Source of the DNA: JBCCTX01 sp964468435 | Lineage (GTDB): Bacteria; Bacteroidota; Bacteroidia; J057 | DNA length: 64,000 bases | Reading direction: 5' to 3' | NCBI GenBank assembly: GCA_964468435.1 | Contig: CAYXVE010000020.1 | Location: 9,718-73,717, forward strand | Translations under genes and position numbers: made by a program | Part shown: positions 55,216 through 64,000 of the stretch, one piece after another | How positions within the stretch are numbered: position 1 is the first letter of the stretch | How the letters are laid out: each line of letters opens with the position of its first letter | The notes under the pieces: generated by a model | Databases searched by the model: none | The model's input: the letters and a program-made list of their open reading frames with translations, nothing else | Told to the model about the DNA's origin: nothing

Positions 55216-56279
55216 CGGTTCCCACTCAAAACTCCATATATCACAGGAACGTATCGCTTCAAACCTTTTCTGAGTACATAAGCCATAAAAAATACCCCCA
55301 AAGGGATAAAAATAAATAACAGCAACCCACTAACTTCTGTAACAGGGATAAAAATAAATAATAACTGACGAATTGATGTAAGAAAAGGCTCGTGAAATAA
55401 ATACAAAAAGAAAGAAAAGTAAATCATATCATTTACCCTGTTGTTACGCTCCAGCAGCTGGTCTATTTTCAATCTGTCATATCCTGTCCATAAAATATAT
55501 ACCCCTATCAATCTGGATAGTTTGAACAATACCGTGATATATGGATCATCCCACGCGTTGTAGATCGTCCAGGTATAGAAGCTAAGGAGCAATAACCATA
55601 GGAATACCATTGCTGGAAAAAATCTGTTTAAAAAAGAGAGATGGCCGTATTGTCTCAGGGCCAAAAGCCCTCCAATAGAAAACCCAAGAATGCTTAACAT
55701 TCTCTGTACGGGCCAGAAAACCTCTATATTTGCCAGATACAGAATTAGTAAAATCGCCACAAACCCCTCTCTAACATACTTCATCAGCAGAAATAAGATA
55801 GGAGAGATCAAGACTAAGAGAAATAGGTCTCTCAAAAACCATAACTGATAACTTACGGGATTTAATAACCACACATAAACTAGTTCCGCATACGTGAGCT
55901 CAACCATTTTTTCCCGGGTAAAACCGTATTCTGGGAAGATAAAGGTCTGGACGATGAAATAATAAATGATACCCAAACCACTCCAGATGATATAGGGTAT
56001 AAAGAGGGATATAAAGCGATTTCTGATTTTGCGTAAATAATTAACACGTGTGAGTTCGAAGGTTCTGAAAAATAAAAACCCCGACATGATCCAGAAAAAA
56101 ACCAATCCCCATCTGGCAACTCCTTCAGCAACAAACGTTTGAAAAATAAAGTTAAACGGTAAATCAAATGGGTTGGCAATAACCCTTGCATCATCGAGGA
56201 AAGAATTGTGTATATAAATGATGCTCAATGAGGATATGGTAGCACAAGCCCTTATCTTTGTCGATAAATATTTGTCCAC
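55212..56279 (-). CDS. membrane acyltransferase (acyltransferase-3 family)
   Basis: 355 residues with about ten hydrophobic helices. The first contains a conserved His (SIIYIHNSFLDD), GLVFFWIMSGFLFFRTFE follows, then RNRFISLFIPYIIWSGLGII (in part) with the typical Arg-rich cytoplasmic loop, and WFLRDLFLLVLISPIL with the R-D pair. These are acyltransferase-3 features; such enzymes O-acetylate surface glycans. It lies on the opposite strand between rbfA and the FtsX-like permease gene, which are often adjacent in Bacteroidota, so it may be a later insertion. Confidence 0.85.
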   Translation of the reverse strand: MDKYLSTKIRACATISSLSIIYIHNSFLDDARVIANPFDLPFNFIFQTFVAEGVARWGLVFFWIMSGFLFFRTFELTRVNYLRKIRNRFISLFIPYIIWSGLGIIYYFIVQTFIFPEYGFTREKMVELTYAELVYVWLLNPVSYQLWFLRDLFLLVLISPILFLLMKYVREGFVAILLILYLANIEVFWPVQRMLSILGFSIGGLLALRQYGHLSFLNRFFPAMVFLWLLLLSFYTWTIYNAWDDPYITVLFKLSRLIGVYILWTGYDRLKIDQLLERNNRVNDMIYFSFFLYLFHEPFLTSIRQLLFIFIPVTEVSGLLLFIFIPLGVFFMAYVLRKGLKRYVPVIYGVLSGNR

Positions 56280-56332
56280 GAAAAATTTTTACAAAACTAT
56301 AAAAGTAGAGATCAAAATATACATATTTTTCG

Positions 56333-57559
56333 ATGAGATTATCTTTATATATTGCATGTAGGTATCTCTTTTCCAAGAAAAAGAGGAATGTAATTAATGT
56401 CATTAACTGGGTTACACTGGGAGGTATCGCGATTGGATCTGCGGCAATTGTGCTGGTTTTGTCCACATTTAATGGATTATCTAACTTCATCAGTGAAATG
56501 TATTCTTCGATGGACCCTGATATCAAGGTGGTCGCTGCCCAGGGACAATTGATAGAAGATCAACCTGAAATTGCTAAAATCTTACTGGAAATGGAGGAAG
56601 TAGTAGCACTTACCAGGACCATTGAAGGAAAAGTCTTGATGAAATATCAGGAAAGACAGGCATTTGGCATCATCAAGGGAGTGGAGGATAATTTCATGCA
56701 GGTCAACCCCCTGAATCAACAAATATTTGCCGGAATCAATCCGCTCGATACACTTGCAGAGACTCCTCTGGCACTTATGGGATATTTTCTCTATCGCCAG
56801 CTAGGTGCGGATATATATGACCCTACAACGCCTATCCAATTGGTTTACCTACCCAATAAGCGCAGTGGTCTATTGGGAACTCCGCTAACTGCCATCAAAC
56901 AACATGATATTTATCCCGCTGGCATATTCGATGCCCAGAAAGAGTATAGCGATCAGTACCTGATTACTAAATTTGATTTCGCCCAGCAATTCCTGGAATT
57001 CAACGGAAAGATCACCGCTTATGAATTGCTGCTGGCAAGGGATGCGAATCCGGAAGAGACCCAGTTGAAATTGCAACGCAAACTTCCTGCTCATTTATCA
57101 GTACTTACTTTACGTGATCAACACGAGAGTCTTTACCGTATCATGAGTAGTGAAAAATTTATCAGCTACCTGATACTCACGTTAATGCTGGCGATAGCAG
57201 CCATTAATATTGTAGGAAGCCTTTCGATGATCGTTCTGGAAAAAACACGTGATATCGCAGTGCTCAAATCGATGGGGGCTACTACCGGCTTAATCAGGAG
57301 TATATTCCTGCTGGAAGGTTCGCTAGTAGGTAGTATTGGGGTAATTACAGGCCTGGTACTTGCCTGGCTGCTGGCATACCTTCAACAGTCTACAGGAGCC
57401 ATTAAGCTAGAAGGAACTGCTTTGGCATTCCCCATAAGCATGCAAGCTGGAGACTTCATGCTCGTATTTTTTACCGTAATCACTTTATCCATTCTGGCAG
57501 CTCTGTATCCTTCACTGAAGGCAGGCAGATTACCCGTCGTACAAGGACTCAGACAATGA
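56333..57559 (+). CDS. FtsX/LolC-type ABC permease
   Basis: 408 residues. Basic N-terminus before the first helix (RYLFSKKKRNVINVINWVTLGGIAIGSAAIVLVLSTFNGL in parts), a periplasmic domain of about 220 residues, then three helices near 275-300, 325-350 and 370-395, with the FtsX segment EKTRDIAVLKSMGATTGLIR (in part). The N-terminal helix plus C-terminal three-helix plan matches LolC/E lipoprotein-releasing permeases. The ATPase partner is not adjacent. Its stop abuts the stop of the convergent VWA gene. Confidence 0.9.
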   Translation: MRLSLYIACRYLFSKKKRNVINVINWVTLGGIAIGSAAIVLVLSTFNGLSNFISEMYSSMDPDIKVVAAQGQLIEDQPEIAKILLEMEEVVALTRTIEGKVLMKYQERQAFGIIKGVEDNFMQVNPLNQQIFAGINPLDTLAETPLALMGYFLYRQLGADIYDPTTPIQLVYLPNKRSGLLGTPLTAIKQHDIYPAGIFDAQKEYSDQYLITKFDFAQQFLEFNGKITAYELLLARDANPEETQLKLQRKLPAHLSVLTLRDQHESLYRIMSSEKFISYLILTLMLAIAAINIVGSLSMIVLEKTRDIAVLKSMGATTGLIRSIFLLEGSLVGSIGVITGLVLAWLLAYLQQSTGAIKLEGTALAFPISMQAGDFMLVFFTVITLSILAALYPSLKAGRLPVVQGLRQ

Positions 57560-59707
57560 TTAAAGCATACTGTGCCATTTCCGCACAACCCATTCTACTG
57601 ATAATAATACTAGCAATAATGCCAGTAGCCAGGGAAAATTAACGATTGATTGACGTTGAGTCTTATAATCGACAAGCGGTTTCAAGCTTGATAGGTTTTT
57701 CAGCTTTTCTGCAACATCGGTTAAGTCTTTGGCATATTGAAATTCCCCTCCAGTACGAAGAGCAAGTTGTTGCATAACATCCTGATTGGCTTGAAGCTGA
57801 AAATGCTCAATGTTGGACTTTCCAACAGAAAAGGAGCCTCTGTCCCGCCCCATTAAGCGGTCTATCTTGGTTCCTTCAGCTTCATAGCTATATGTACCCT
57901 CCGACAGATTATACAGTTGGGTCGTATACTGTGCAGGGGTGGCTTCATTGAGGTAGTAGTCATTGACTGTGCCATTGGGGTTCCTCAGATTTACTTTGAT
58001 ATCCACTCCCGGTACAGGATTGTAGCTATCATCATATACCTGTCCCTTAAGTATAATCGGTTCACTTCCTGTGAAAATATTTTTTGTAGGTTCTACTTTG
58101 AACTTTCGCTCATCGTCCGTGACAGTAAGCCATTTTACATTATTAATGATCCAGTCATCAAATGCCCCAAAATCCTCAAGTTCTGTATAGCTATGTGTAC
58201 GCATCCGCCAGAAGTTTTCACCGGCAAAGACCATATTCTTTCTACCCAGATAACTCTGAAGGGCAAAAACCGGATAATCCAGTTCTACATTTTTGATTTT
58301 GGCCGTCGCATGTACCTCGGCTGTCTGTTTGGGCTGCCAAGTCGAACGATTGTGAAAAATGGGTGGTGCTGTATTAGCCCAGTTCAACCAGGTGCGACTA
58401 AAGGTAAAAGTAGAGTGCTGTTGGTATTTAGTTAAAAAATTGGCGATGACCTCTTCTGTGCGGAACTTGATCTCATTGGGAGTAATTGCCATGTAAGGAT
58501 ACAAAGGCTCCGTCATTCTCAAATCAGTAGACTTTCCAATAAATATCATCAAAGGCTTATTTTTCGCCTCTACCAGTTCCACCAAATTCTCTACCACTTC
58601 CTCATCTCTGTTACTTTCAGGAAAATTATGGAGGATGATCAGATCAAATAAATTGAGGTCCTGCTCTAGCGGATCATCGTAAAATTCTCCTGGCTGTTTG
58701 AGAATAAAGGGAACCAGTTCGTAACTCTCGTCTGTCTCAAATGTACGTCGTAGCGCACCGAGATCCGGATGTGGTCCTCCTGCAATTAAAGCAATTCTTC
58801 GACGGGTTTCCAGAACGTTGACAAATATGCGCTTGGTATTGTTGCGGTAGGAGATCTCATCAGCAAGCCGTGTCACACTGAGGGCGTACTGTTGCAGACC
58901 CGTCTCTTCGGGCTGGAAATAAAAATCTACCTCGCTTGATTGTATCGTACCTCCTAGTTTGACTGTCTTACTTTCGATAACCTCATCACCCTTACTCAAG
59001 GCAACCTGAATATCCTGTTGAGGATAACCAATCACATTCACTTTGACACGTATGGGCATCTCACTCTTGAGATAGGCAATCTCGTTGTACAAGATATCCT
59101 GTATCTGCACATCACGTTGCTGTGTAGTATCTCCCAACAAAACCGTAAATAGCGGCTGACGCATCTGCTCAGTCATATACAGGGGATTGGTGCCAGCTGT
59201 GCTGATACCATCACTAATGAGTACCAGAGCACCCAGGTTCTGGTTCTGATATTTTTTCTGAATTTCATCAAGCGCCATGGAAATGTTTGTACCCTCCTGA
59301 TTGAATGCCAGGGAGTCTCCTGTTTCAAGAGGATTGAGTTGGGAAGCAAATTCCCACAAATCCACAACATAAGAATTATCATCAAATTCATCCACGAATT
59401 CATCCAATAATCTGGGATATTCTTTTTTGACAAATTGGGAGTCCTTTTGAATCACAATACTTTCAGACGCATCCTGTAGGACTGCCACGATGGGAGGTAA
59501 ACTTATGCGTTGTAGGTAATTCAATAATGGCTCCAAGAGCAGTATCCCTAGCAGAATCAATACCAGAAAACGGAAACTTAAGAGTAAATATCTGGGAATA
59601 AGGGGTAAAAGATCGCTGGTCTGACGATACATCCACCAGGCAGCACCTGCTGCAAGCGGTACGATCAGAAGCAGCCATGCTGGTGAATGAAGAAAAGCAA
59701 ATTCCAT
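57560..59707 (-). CDS. membrane protein with von Willebrand A domain (BatA-like start)
   Basis: 715 residues. Two N-terminal membrane helices (PAWLLLIVPLAAGAAWW; YLLLSFRFLVLILLGILLLE in part), then a VWA domain (about 75-200) with MIDAS D-x-S-x-S in VAVLQDASESIVI and VLISDGISTAGTN, followed by Ig-like beta-sandwich regions (INEIAYLKSEMPIRVKVNV in part), a glutamine-amidotransferase-like segment IALIAGGPHPDLGALRR, and a C-terminal membrane helix ending in RKWHSML. This layout occurs in Bacteroidota surface/envelope proteins related to Bat regulators. Function unknown. Confidence 0.82.
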   Translation of the reverse strand: MEFAFLHSPAWLLLIVPLAAGAAWWMYRQTSDLLPLIPRYLLLSFRFLVLILLGILLLEPLLNYLQRISLPPIVAVLQDASESIVIQKDSQFVKKEYPRLLDEFVDEFDDNSYVVDLWEFASQLNPLETGDSLAFNQEGTNISMALDEIQKKYQNQNLGALVLISDGISTAGTNPLYMTEQMRQPLFTVLLGDTTQQRDVQIQDILYNEIAYLKSEMPIRVKVNVIGYPQQDIQVALSKGDEVIESKTVKLGGTIQSSEVDFYFQPEETGLQQYALSVTRLADEISYRNNTKRIFVNVLETRRRIALIAGGPHPDLGALRRTFETDESYELVPFILKQPGEFYDDPLEQDLNLFDLIILHNFPESNRDEEVVENLVELVEAKNKPLMIFIGKSTDLRMTEPLYPYMAITPNEIKFRTEEVIANFLTKYQQHSTFTFSRTWLNWANTAPPIFHNRSTWQPKQTAEVHATAKIKNVELDYPVFALQSYLGRKNMVFAGENFWRMRTHSYTELEDFGAFDDWIINNVKWLTVTDDERKFKVEPTKNIFTGSEPIILKGQVYDDSYNPVPGVDIKVNLRNPNGTVNDYYLNEATPAQYTTQLYNLSEGTYSYEAEGTKIDRLMGRDRGSFSVGKSNIEHFQLQANQDVMQQLALRTGGEFQYAKDLTDVAEKLKNLSSLKPLVDYKTQRQSIVNFPWLLALLLVLLSVEWVVRKWHSML

Positions 59708-59829
59708 TAAGGATAAATTATTTATGATATTATTGTCAAACAGTGATTTTAGAGGTTACCTGCCACGATCACATGCCAGATGGATAACAAAGTTTACGTT
59801 ATTCTGTAGAGATCGTTGGGATGATTTGC

Positions 59830-60579
59830 TTAGACCATCACCATGCCTCCGTCTACGTTGAGCACCTGCCCTGTAATATATGAAGACCTATCGGAAGCCA
59901 GAAATACACAGAGATCGGCTACATCATCGGGAGCACCTGCCCGCTGGAGCGGAATATTTTTCAGCCAGGATTCAAGCTCTTTTTCAGGTATCTCTTCTGT
60001 CATTTCCGTAGCTATAAATCCCGGAGCAATTACATTTGCTCTGATATTTCTCGATCCCACTTCGCGTGCAATGGATTTGGTGAATCCAATTATCCCAGCC
60101 TTGGATGCAGCATAATTGGCCTGTCCCGCATTTCCCTGTATCCCCACCACAGAACTCATATTGATATAAGCCCCGCTACGCTGTTTCAGCATAGGCCGTA
60201 GCGTGGCTTTAGTCATGTAAAATATACTGTTGAGATTTGTTTGAATAACCCGATCCCATTGCTCCTCATTCATACGCAGTAGCAGATTATCCTGAGTAAT
60301 GCCTGCATTATTAACTACAACGTCAATACGCTTTTCTTGCTCCAGTATATCAGCCACCATTTGCTGGGTGGCTTTGAAGTCTGTCGCATCCACTTGATGC
60401 GCTACCCCCGCTACTCCCAGCTCTACCAGTCTGGCTTTCAGAGATTCAGCTTTCTCTACAGAAGAGAGAAATGTAAAATGCACCTTCGCACCTTCCTGAA
60501 CAAAACGCTCTGCTATGGCACGGCCTATTCCACGGGTAGCACCCGTAATCAGACAAATCTTTCCAGTTAATAAACTCAT
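59830..60579 (-). CDS. fabG: 3-oxoacyl-[acyl-carrier-protein] reductase
   Basis: 249 residues, SDR with the FabG pattern: CLITGATRGIGRAIAERF, VVNNAGITQDNLLLRM, INMSSVVGIQGNAGQANYAASKAGIIGFTKS (in parts) with Ser-Tyr-Lys, and the ending SSYITGQVLNVDGGMVMV (NVDGGM is the FabG hallmark). It reduces 3-oxoacyl-ACP with NADPH in fatty-acid elongation. It is transcribed alone here, not in a fab cluster. Confidence 0.94.
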   Translation of the reverse strand: MSLLTGKICLITGATRGIGRAIAERFVQEGAKVHFTFLSSVEKAESLKARLVELGVAGVAHQVDATDFKATQQMVADILEQEKRIDVVVNNAGITQDNLLLRMNEEQWDRVIQTNLNSIFYMTKATLRPMLKQRSGAYINMSSVVGIQGNAGQANYAASKAGIIGFTKSIAREVGSRNIRANVIAPGFIATEMTEEIPEKELESWLKNIPLQRAGAPDDVADLCVFLASDRSSYITGQVLNVDGGMVMV

Positions 60580-60744
60580 TTATTAAACTAAATACATATA
60601 AAATGCCCAATATAATATCATTGAGATATTTTTGCTCTATATCCTAGAAGATTTTCACAAAATTATGTACGATCTACCTTACTTTGTATGATCTCAGCAA
60701 GATTTGTCCGATGTTGGGATTCACCATAGGTGATCTATTTTCTA

Positions 60745-61182
60745 TCACCCATTACTCAACCAGTTCCAGATCAGATCAAAATCTTCCCAGTCATCTCTCT
60801 GCAACTGTAGCACCTGGTCATTATAATGAATGGATATCACATCATTACCGAGGACAGGATTGGCATATATAAGAGGAAAAACCTGCTGATTGCGGCCAGA
60901 GAGTATCTCGTATACTGAAATAACAGAGAAGTGTTTCTCAAGGAAAAATATCTCAGCTATATCCCTCCTTAGCTTTGCATAAGCCAGTACATTTCCCAGC
61001 CCCAATGCAAGGGCTGTTCCTACAATACTAAACCAGAGTATCCCCTGTCCAAGATATATTTTCACAAGTACCCCTAGCATCACGACTAATATAAAGAATG
61101 CATAGTAACTCATGGCATATTCCTGAAAAATAAGCCATTTACTGTTCGTGCGGGGATAATATCTGGATTTGAAACTTGTCAT
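60745..61182 (-). CDS. small membrane protein, unknown function
   Basis: 145 residues with two membrane helices (about 26-46 and 49-68) in YYAFFILVVMLGVLVKIYLG and ILWFSIVGTALALGLGNVLA, followed by a soluble region with YAKLRRDIAEIFFLEKHFSV and acidic end RDDWEDFDLIWNWLSNG. The tail resembles a small ligand- or peptide-binding unit (IHYNDQVLQLQRDDWEDFD). No family recognised. Confidence 0.6.
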   Translation of the reverse strand: MTSFKSRYYPRTNSKWLIFQEYAMSYYAFFILVVMLGVLVKIYLGQGILWFSIVGTALALGLGNVLAYAKLRRDIAEIFFLEKHFSVISVYEILSGRNQQVFPLIYANPVLGNDVISIHYNDQVLQLQRDDWEDFDLIWNWLSNG

Positions 61183-61487
61183 ATCCCTTGATATACGATA
61201 TTTAGTACGCTAAGTAGCAACATTTATCCGGTCTTTACAATTCCAAGAGAATTCCCCCAGATAGTTGTCTAAATCCTCCATTAAATGATGCTGCAGGTTG
61301 GATGATGATCTATATTATTCGTAGCAATCAATAAAATAGATTCATTTACCCATGTAAGATTTTATCCCAAAAAGTAATTTTATGCACGAAATTAAAAAGG
61401 TATTTATCACAAACAATCCTATTGTTTTATTTGTTCAATTTATAGAAATGTACCATAAAGTAAAACACAACTAAAATTAATTCCTCT

Positions 61488-61580
61488 GCAACATTCCATA
61501 TATTGTTCTTTGTATATGTCTTTTTATTATCTATCTTTTTTTGTTTATCTTTATAAATGTACGTAATTTTGGAATGTTGC
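61488..61580. repeat. 10-bp inverted repeats flanking a promoter candidate
   Basis: GCAACATTCC (61488-61497) and GGAATGTTGC (61571-61580) are perfect reverse complements, 50% GC in a spacer that is mostly A/T, separated by 73 bases. They could be the arms of an invertible promoter segment, a looped operator, or coincidence. Confidence 0.45.
61509..61539 (+). promoter_or_regulatory. candidate Bacteroidota-type promoter of the repeat-protein gene
   Basis: TTTG (61509-61512), 19 bases, TATCTTTT (61532-61539). This fits the Bacteroidota -33 TTG / -7 TAnnTTTG consensus except for the last base. Transcription would start near 61547, leaving a leader of about 67 bases before the first ATG. Confidence 0.4.
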
Positions 61581-61613
61581 CTTAAACCAATTAATAATAC
61601 TACTTGAAGCTTA

Positions 61614-64000
61614 ATGCAGCTCCACAAAAGTCTTTTTATGATGAAATTAATTTATTTACCTAAAATCAAGACCAGTAATCATTTGACCCGATGTTACCGG
61701 GTGATTGCTAGTCTTATCCTAAGCTTAACGCTACTAGGCGTTTCTCAAGCTCAAACCCCTTGCTCTGAGCTATTTTTCTCGGAATATGTTGAAGGATCAG
61801 GCTCTGCCAACAAGGCTCTCGAAGTCTACAATCCCTCTTCAGATTCCATTGATCTGGCTAACTACCAGATTCAAATTTTCCGCAATGGTGCTACCGAAAC
61901 TTCAGATGTTTTTGCACTGGAAGGTACTATCGCACCTGGTGGAACGGTTGTTATCTGTAACAACAATGCCGAGTTTGAGTCCTGCCAATTGCAGGGCGGA
62001 GCCGTGCTGACTTTCAATGGCGATGATGCACTTGCACTTTTCAACGCTTCTTCTGAAACGATCATAGATGTGATCGGTGTGATCGGCGAAGATCCTGGAA
62101 GCAGTTGGTCTGTAGGAGACGAAAGTACGCAAAACAACACTTTGGTTAGAATTAATACTGTAACTGAAGGAACTGCCGACTGGAGTGTTGGCGGAACTCA
62201 ATGGAGTATTCTCGAAATTGATAATGTAAGCGGATTGGGATCTCATGATTTCGATCAGACAGCCTGTGATGCTACTTCGGAAGAATGTACTGCTGCTGCT
62301 GGAACACTTACTTCAGCTGAATTGGATACTTGTTTTGCAGGTGATCCCGTTACGATCTCTGCTACGCCTAATGGAGATCAGGTAGTTCCTGAAGGATACA
62401 ATACCCTGTATGTTCTTACTCAAGGAGATAATCTTATCATTCAGGGCGTAAGTGAAGAACCAACGTTTGAAGTAGCTACTGAAGGCCTTTTTACCATTCA
62501 CACTCTGATTTACAACGGCGACTCCGCCAGCGATGATTTTCTGGATCTCTCTATTGTAGTTCCTGGCGAAACATCCGGTGTAGATGTGCTGAACCTCGTT
62601 ACTGAAAATGACATTTGTGCCAGCCTCGACGTAGCAGGTGCGCCCTTCGATATCCAGGCTTGTAGCACAGATACCTGTCTGGCAATTGCCGGCACACTGA
62701 CTGCAGACCCATTTGGAGATCAGGATTGCCTGGAATCTGAAGAAGACTCTATCATCATCTCTGCAACGCCAAACGGTGATGCCAACGTTCCTGAGGGATA
62801 CGCACTGGCATATGTACTGACTACTGGTGAAAACCTGGTCATCACAAATACTGGCGCTGAACCTAACTTCACTGTTCAAGGTCCTGGACGTTATACTATT
62901 CATACCTTAGTATATGTAAGCAATCCCGAACTCAACGATTTCCTGGATCTTGGTGTAATAGTTCTCGGTGAAACTACAGGTGGTGATGTACTTGACCTGA
63001 TCAAAGAATCAGGTATCTGCGCAAGCCTCGATGCTACTGGAGCTCCTTTTGATATAGAAGTTTGTACGGAAGATGATTCTTGTACAGCTGATGCAGGTAC
63101 ACTGACCGCAGTAGAACTGACTGAAGAAGATTGTATCGATGCTGAAGATACTACCTCTACCGTTACCATCTCTGCTACGCCTAATGAGGATGCAGTGGTT
63201 CCTGAAGGTTATAGCACACTCTTCGTTCTGACTAGCACAGATAGCCTGGTGATCCAGAATGTTGCGGATACGCCTTCATTTGACGTAGCTGAAGCAGGAC
63301 TTTATACCATCCACACCCTGATCTACAATGCCGACTCTGCCAGCGATGACTTCCTGGATTTGAGCGTGGTAGTACCTGGCCAAACCAAGGGGGGCGATGT
63401 TCTGGCTCTCGTTGCAGAAGCTGGAATCTGTGCTTCCCTCGATGTAGCTGGTGCCGCTTTTGACGTAGCAGTATGTACGCCAGCTGAAGATTCTTGTACA
63501 GCTGATGCAGGTACACTGACTGCAGTAGAACTGACTGAAGAAGATTGTATCGATGCTGAAGATACTACCTCTACCGTTACCATCTCTGCTACGCCTAATG
63601 AGGATGCAGTGGTTCCTGAAGGTTATAGCACACTCTTCGTTCTGACTAGCACAGATAGCCTGGTGATCCAGAATGTTGCGGATACGCCTTCATTTGACGT
63701 AGCTGAAGCAGGACTTTATACCATCCACACCCTGATCTACAATGCCGACTCTGCCAGCGATGACTTCCTGGATTTGAGCGTGGTAGTACCTGGCCAAACC
63801 AAGGGGGGCGATGTTCTGGCTCTCGTTGCAGAAGCTGGAATCTGTGCTTCCCTCGATGTAGCTGGTGCCGCTTTTGACGTAGCAGTATGTACGCCAGCTG
63901 AAGATTCTTGTACAGCTGATGCAGGTACACTGACCGCAGTAGAACTGACTGAAGAAGATTGTATCGATGCTGAAGATACTACCTCTACCGTTACCATCTC
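61614..64000 (+). CDS. secreted lamin-tail-domain protein with large tandem repeats (partial)
   Basis: The frame is open from the ATG at 61614 (also ATG at 61638 and 61641) to the right edge with no stop, at least 795 residues. Signal peptide VIASLILSLTLLGVSQAQT, then a lamin-tail-domain module (about 47-200; LFFSEYVEGSGSANKALEVY), then repeats of 130, 135 and 138 residues. Each repeat has C-x-A-x-AGTLT, ISATPNxD, VPEGY, YVLT/FVLT, YTIHTLIY, DFLDL and CASLDVAGA. Three Cys positions recur, suggesting disulfides. It is exported; a type IX sorting tail may lie beyond the edge. Adhesin or matrix role is inferred only from the repeats. Confidence 0.88.
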   Translation, partial: MQLHKSLFMMKLIYLPKIKTSNHLTRCYRVIASLILSLTLLGVSQAQTPCSELFFSEYVEGSGSANKALEVYNPSSDSIDLANYQIQIFRNGATETSDVFALEGTIAPGGTVVICNNNAEFESCQLQGGAVLTFNGDDALALFNASSETIIDVIGVIGEDPGSSWSVGDESTQNNTLVRINTVTEGTADWSVGGTQWSILEIDNVSGLGSHDFDQTACDATSEECTAAAGTLTSAELDTCFAGDPVTISATPNGDQVVPEGYNTLYVLTQGDNLIIQGVSEEPTFEVATEGLFTIHTLIYNGDSASDDFLDLSIVVPGETSGVDVLNLVTENDICASLDVAGAPFDIQACSTDTCLAIAGTLTADPFGDQDCLESEEDSIIISATPNGDANVPEGYALAYVLTTGENLVITNTGAEPNFTVQGPGRYTIHTLVYVSNPELNDFLDLGVIVLGETTGGDVLDLIKESGICASLDATGAPFDIEVCTEDDSCTADAGTLTAVELTEEDCIDAEDTTSTVTISATPNEDAVVPEGYSTLFVLTSTDSLVIQNVADTPSFDVAEAGLYTIHTLIYNADSASDDFLDLSVVVPGQTKGGDVLALVAEAGICASLDVAGAAFDVAVCTPAEDSCTADAGTLTAVELTEEDCIDAEDTTSTVTISATPNEDAVVPEGYSTLFVLTSTDSLVIQNVADTPSFDVAEAGLYTIHTLIYNADSASDDFLDLSVVVPGQTKGGDVLALVAEAGICASLDVAGAAFDVAVCTPAEDSCTADAGTLTAVELTEEDCIDAEDTTSTVTI
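62286..64000 (+). repeat. tandem protein-coding repeat array, last units 414 bp and nearly identical
   Basis: Repeat starts, taken at the TGT of the C-x-A-x-AGTLT motif: 62286, 62676, 63081, 63495 and 63909, i.e. periods of 390, 405, 414 and 414 bases. Units 1 and 2 have diverged; units 3, 4 and the visible part of 5 are almost base-for-base the same (for example one ACC/ACT change). The near-identity indicates recent duplication or gene conversion, and the array continues beyond the window. Confidence 0.95.

Larger units (their letters stand above)
61183..61613. other. 431-base AT-rich spacer before the repeat-protein gene
   Basis: Between a minus-strand membrane-protein gene and the plus-strand repeat protein. 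No convincing gene. It contains a candidate promoter (61509-61539) bracketed by perfect 10-base inverted repeats at 61488-61497 and 61571-61580. Confidence 0.55.

Noticed and set aside
63232..63997. Antisense reading frames repeated at 414-base spacing in the repeat protein
   Set aside because: They are shadows of the tandem repeats in the real plus-strand gene.
1..64000. Defence systems, CRISPR arrays, prophage or integrative elements
   Set aside because: No repeat-spacer pattern, integrase, transposase, phage or restriction genes were recognised anywhere in the window.

Overview
The window comes from a Bacteroidota chromosome. Evidence: a SusC/SusD pair, several CarboxypepD_reg-type outer-membrane proteins, a C-terminal type IX secretion sorting domain, a bacillithiol-linked YtxJ protein, a DUF5686 protein, an atpD-atpC pair away from the other ATP synthase genes, and AT-rich spacers with few Shine-Dalgarno sequences. 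The secreted repeat protein at the right end and the overall gene set suggest a Saprospiria/Lewinella-like lineage; that is an inference, not a proof. No rRNA, tRNA, CRISPR array, prophage or recognisable transposase gene was seen.

Layout. 1-4904: tail of an unidentified gene, a small membrane protein, and an RND efflux pair (adaptor plus HAE1-type pump). 4905-7329 (minus): a divergent pyruvate-kinase-like protein behind a small SpoT/MESH1-like HD protein. 7489-11909: a palindromic repeat and a SusCD nutrient-uptake pair (minus). 12543-20047: Hsp20, an isochorismatase-like protein, DUF3179, a Gre-like factor, YtxJ, a Rieske-glutamate synthase fusion and DUF5686. 20383-26729: HisC-like aminotransferase, L-2-hydroxyglutarate oxidase, an N-acetylhexosamine-kinase-like protein, then a PaaE-like reductase with two enoyl-CoA hydratases. 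27188-32243 is a coherent sulfur-assimilation operon: siroheme sulfite/nitrite reductase, uroporphyrinogen-III methyltransferase, precorrin-2 dehydrogenase, O-succinylhomoserine sulfhydrylase, TatA.

32463-36980 (minus) is a two-component system directly upstream of an outer-membrane beta-barrel receptor. Both promoter regions carry the same 17-bp direct-repeat element (TTGAAG, 5 bp, TTGAAG), and the receptor copy extends to four half-sites on an 11-bp period. This is the best-supported new regulatory observation here. 37225-38016 is a beta-propeller lipoprotein gene broken by two compensating one-base indels in 7-base homopolymers. 38006-39812 is atpDC.

39975-52751: a glycosyltransferase followed by a 725-base AT-rich non-coding stretch with strong inverted repeats, MazG, dienelactone hydrolase, dihydrolipoyl dehydrogenase, a large secreted M4 metalloprotease with a type IX secretion tail, and a run of poorly characterised lipoproteins and secreted proteins, one with a von Willebrand-like metal site. 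52805-61182: a methyltransferase remnant, an MsbA-like ABC exporter, RbfA, an acyltransferase, an FtsX/LolC-like permease, a membrane VWA protein, FabG and a membrane protein. 61614 to the right edge is an open reading frame without a stop in the window: a lamin-tail-domain secreted protein with tandem 130-138-residue repeats, the last copies nearly identical at DNA level. A candidate promoter in front of it lies between 10-bp inverted repeats.
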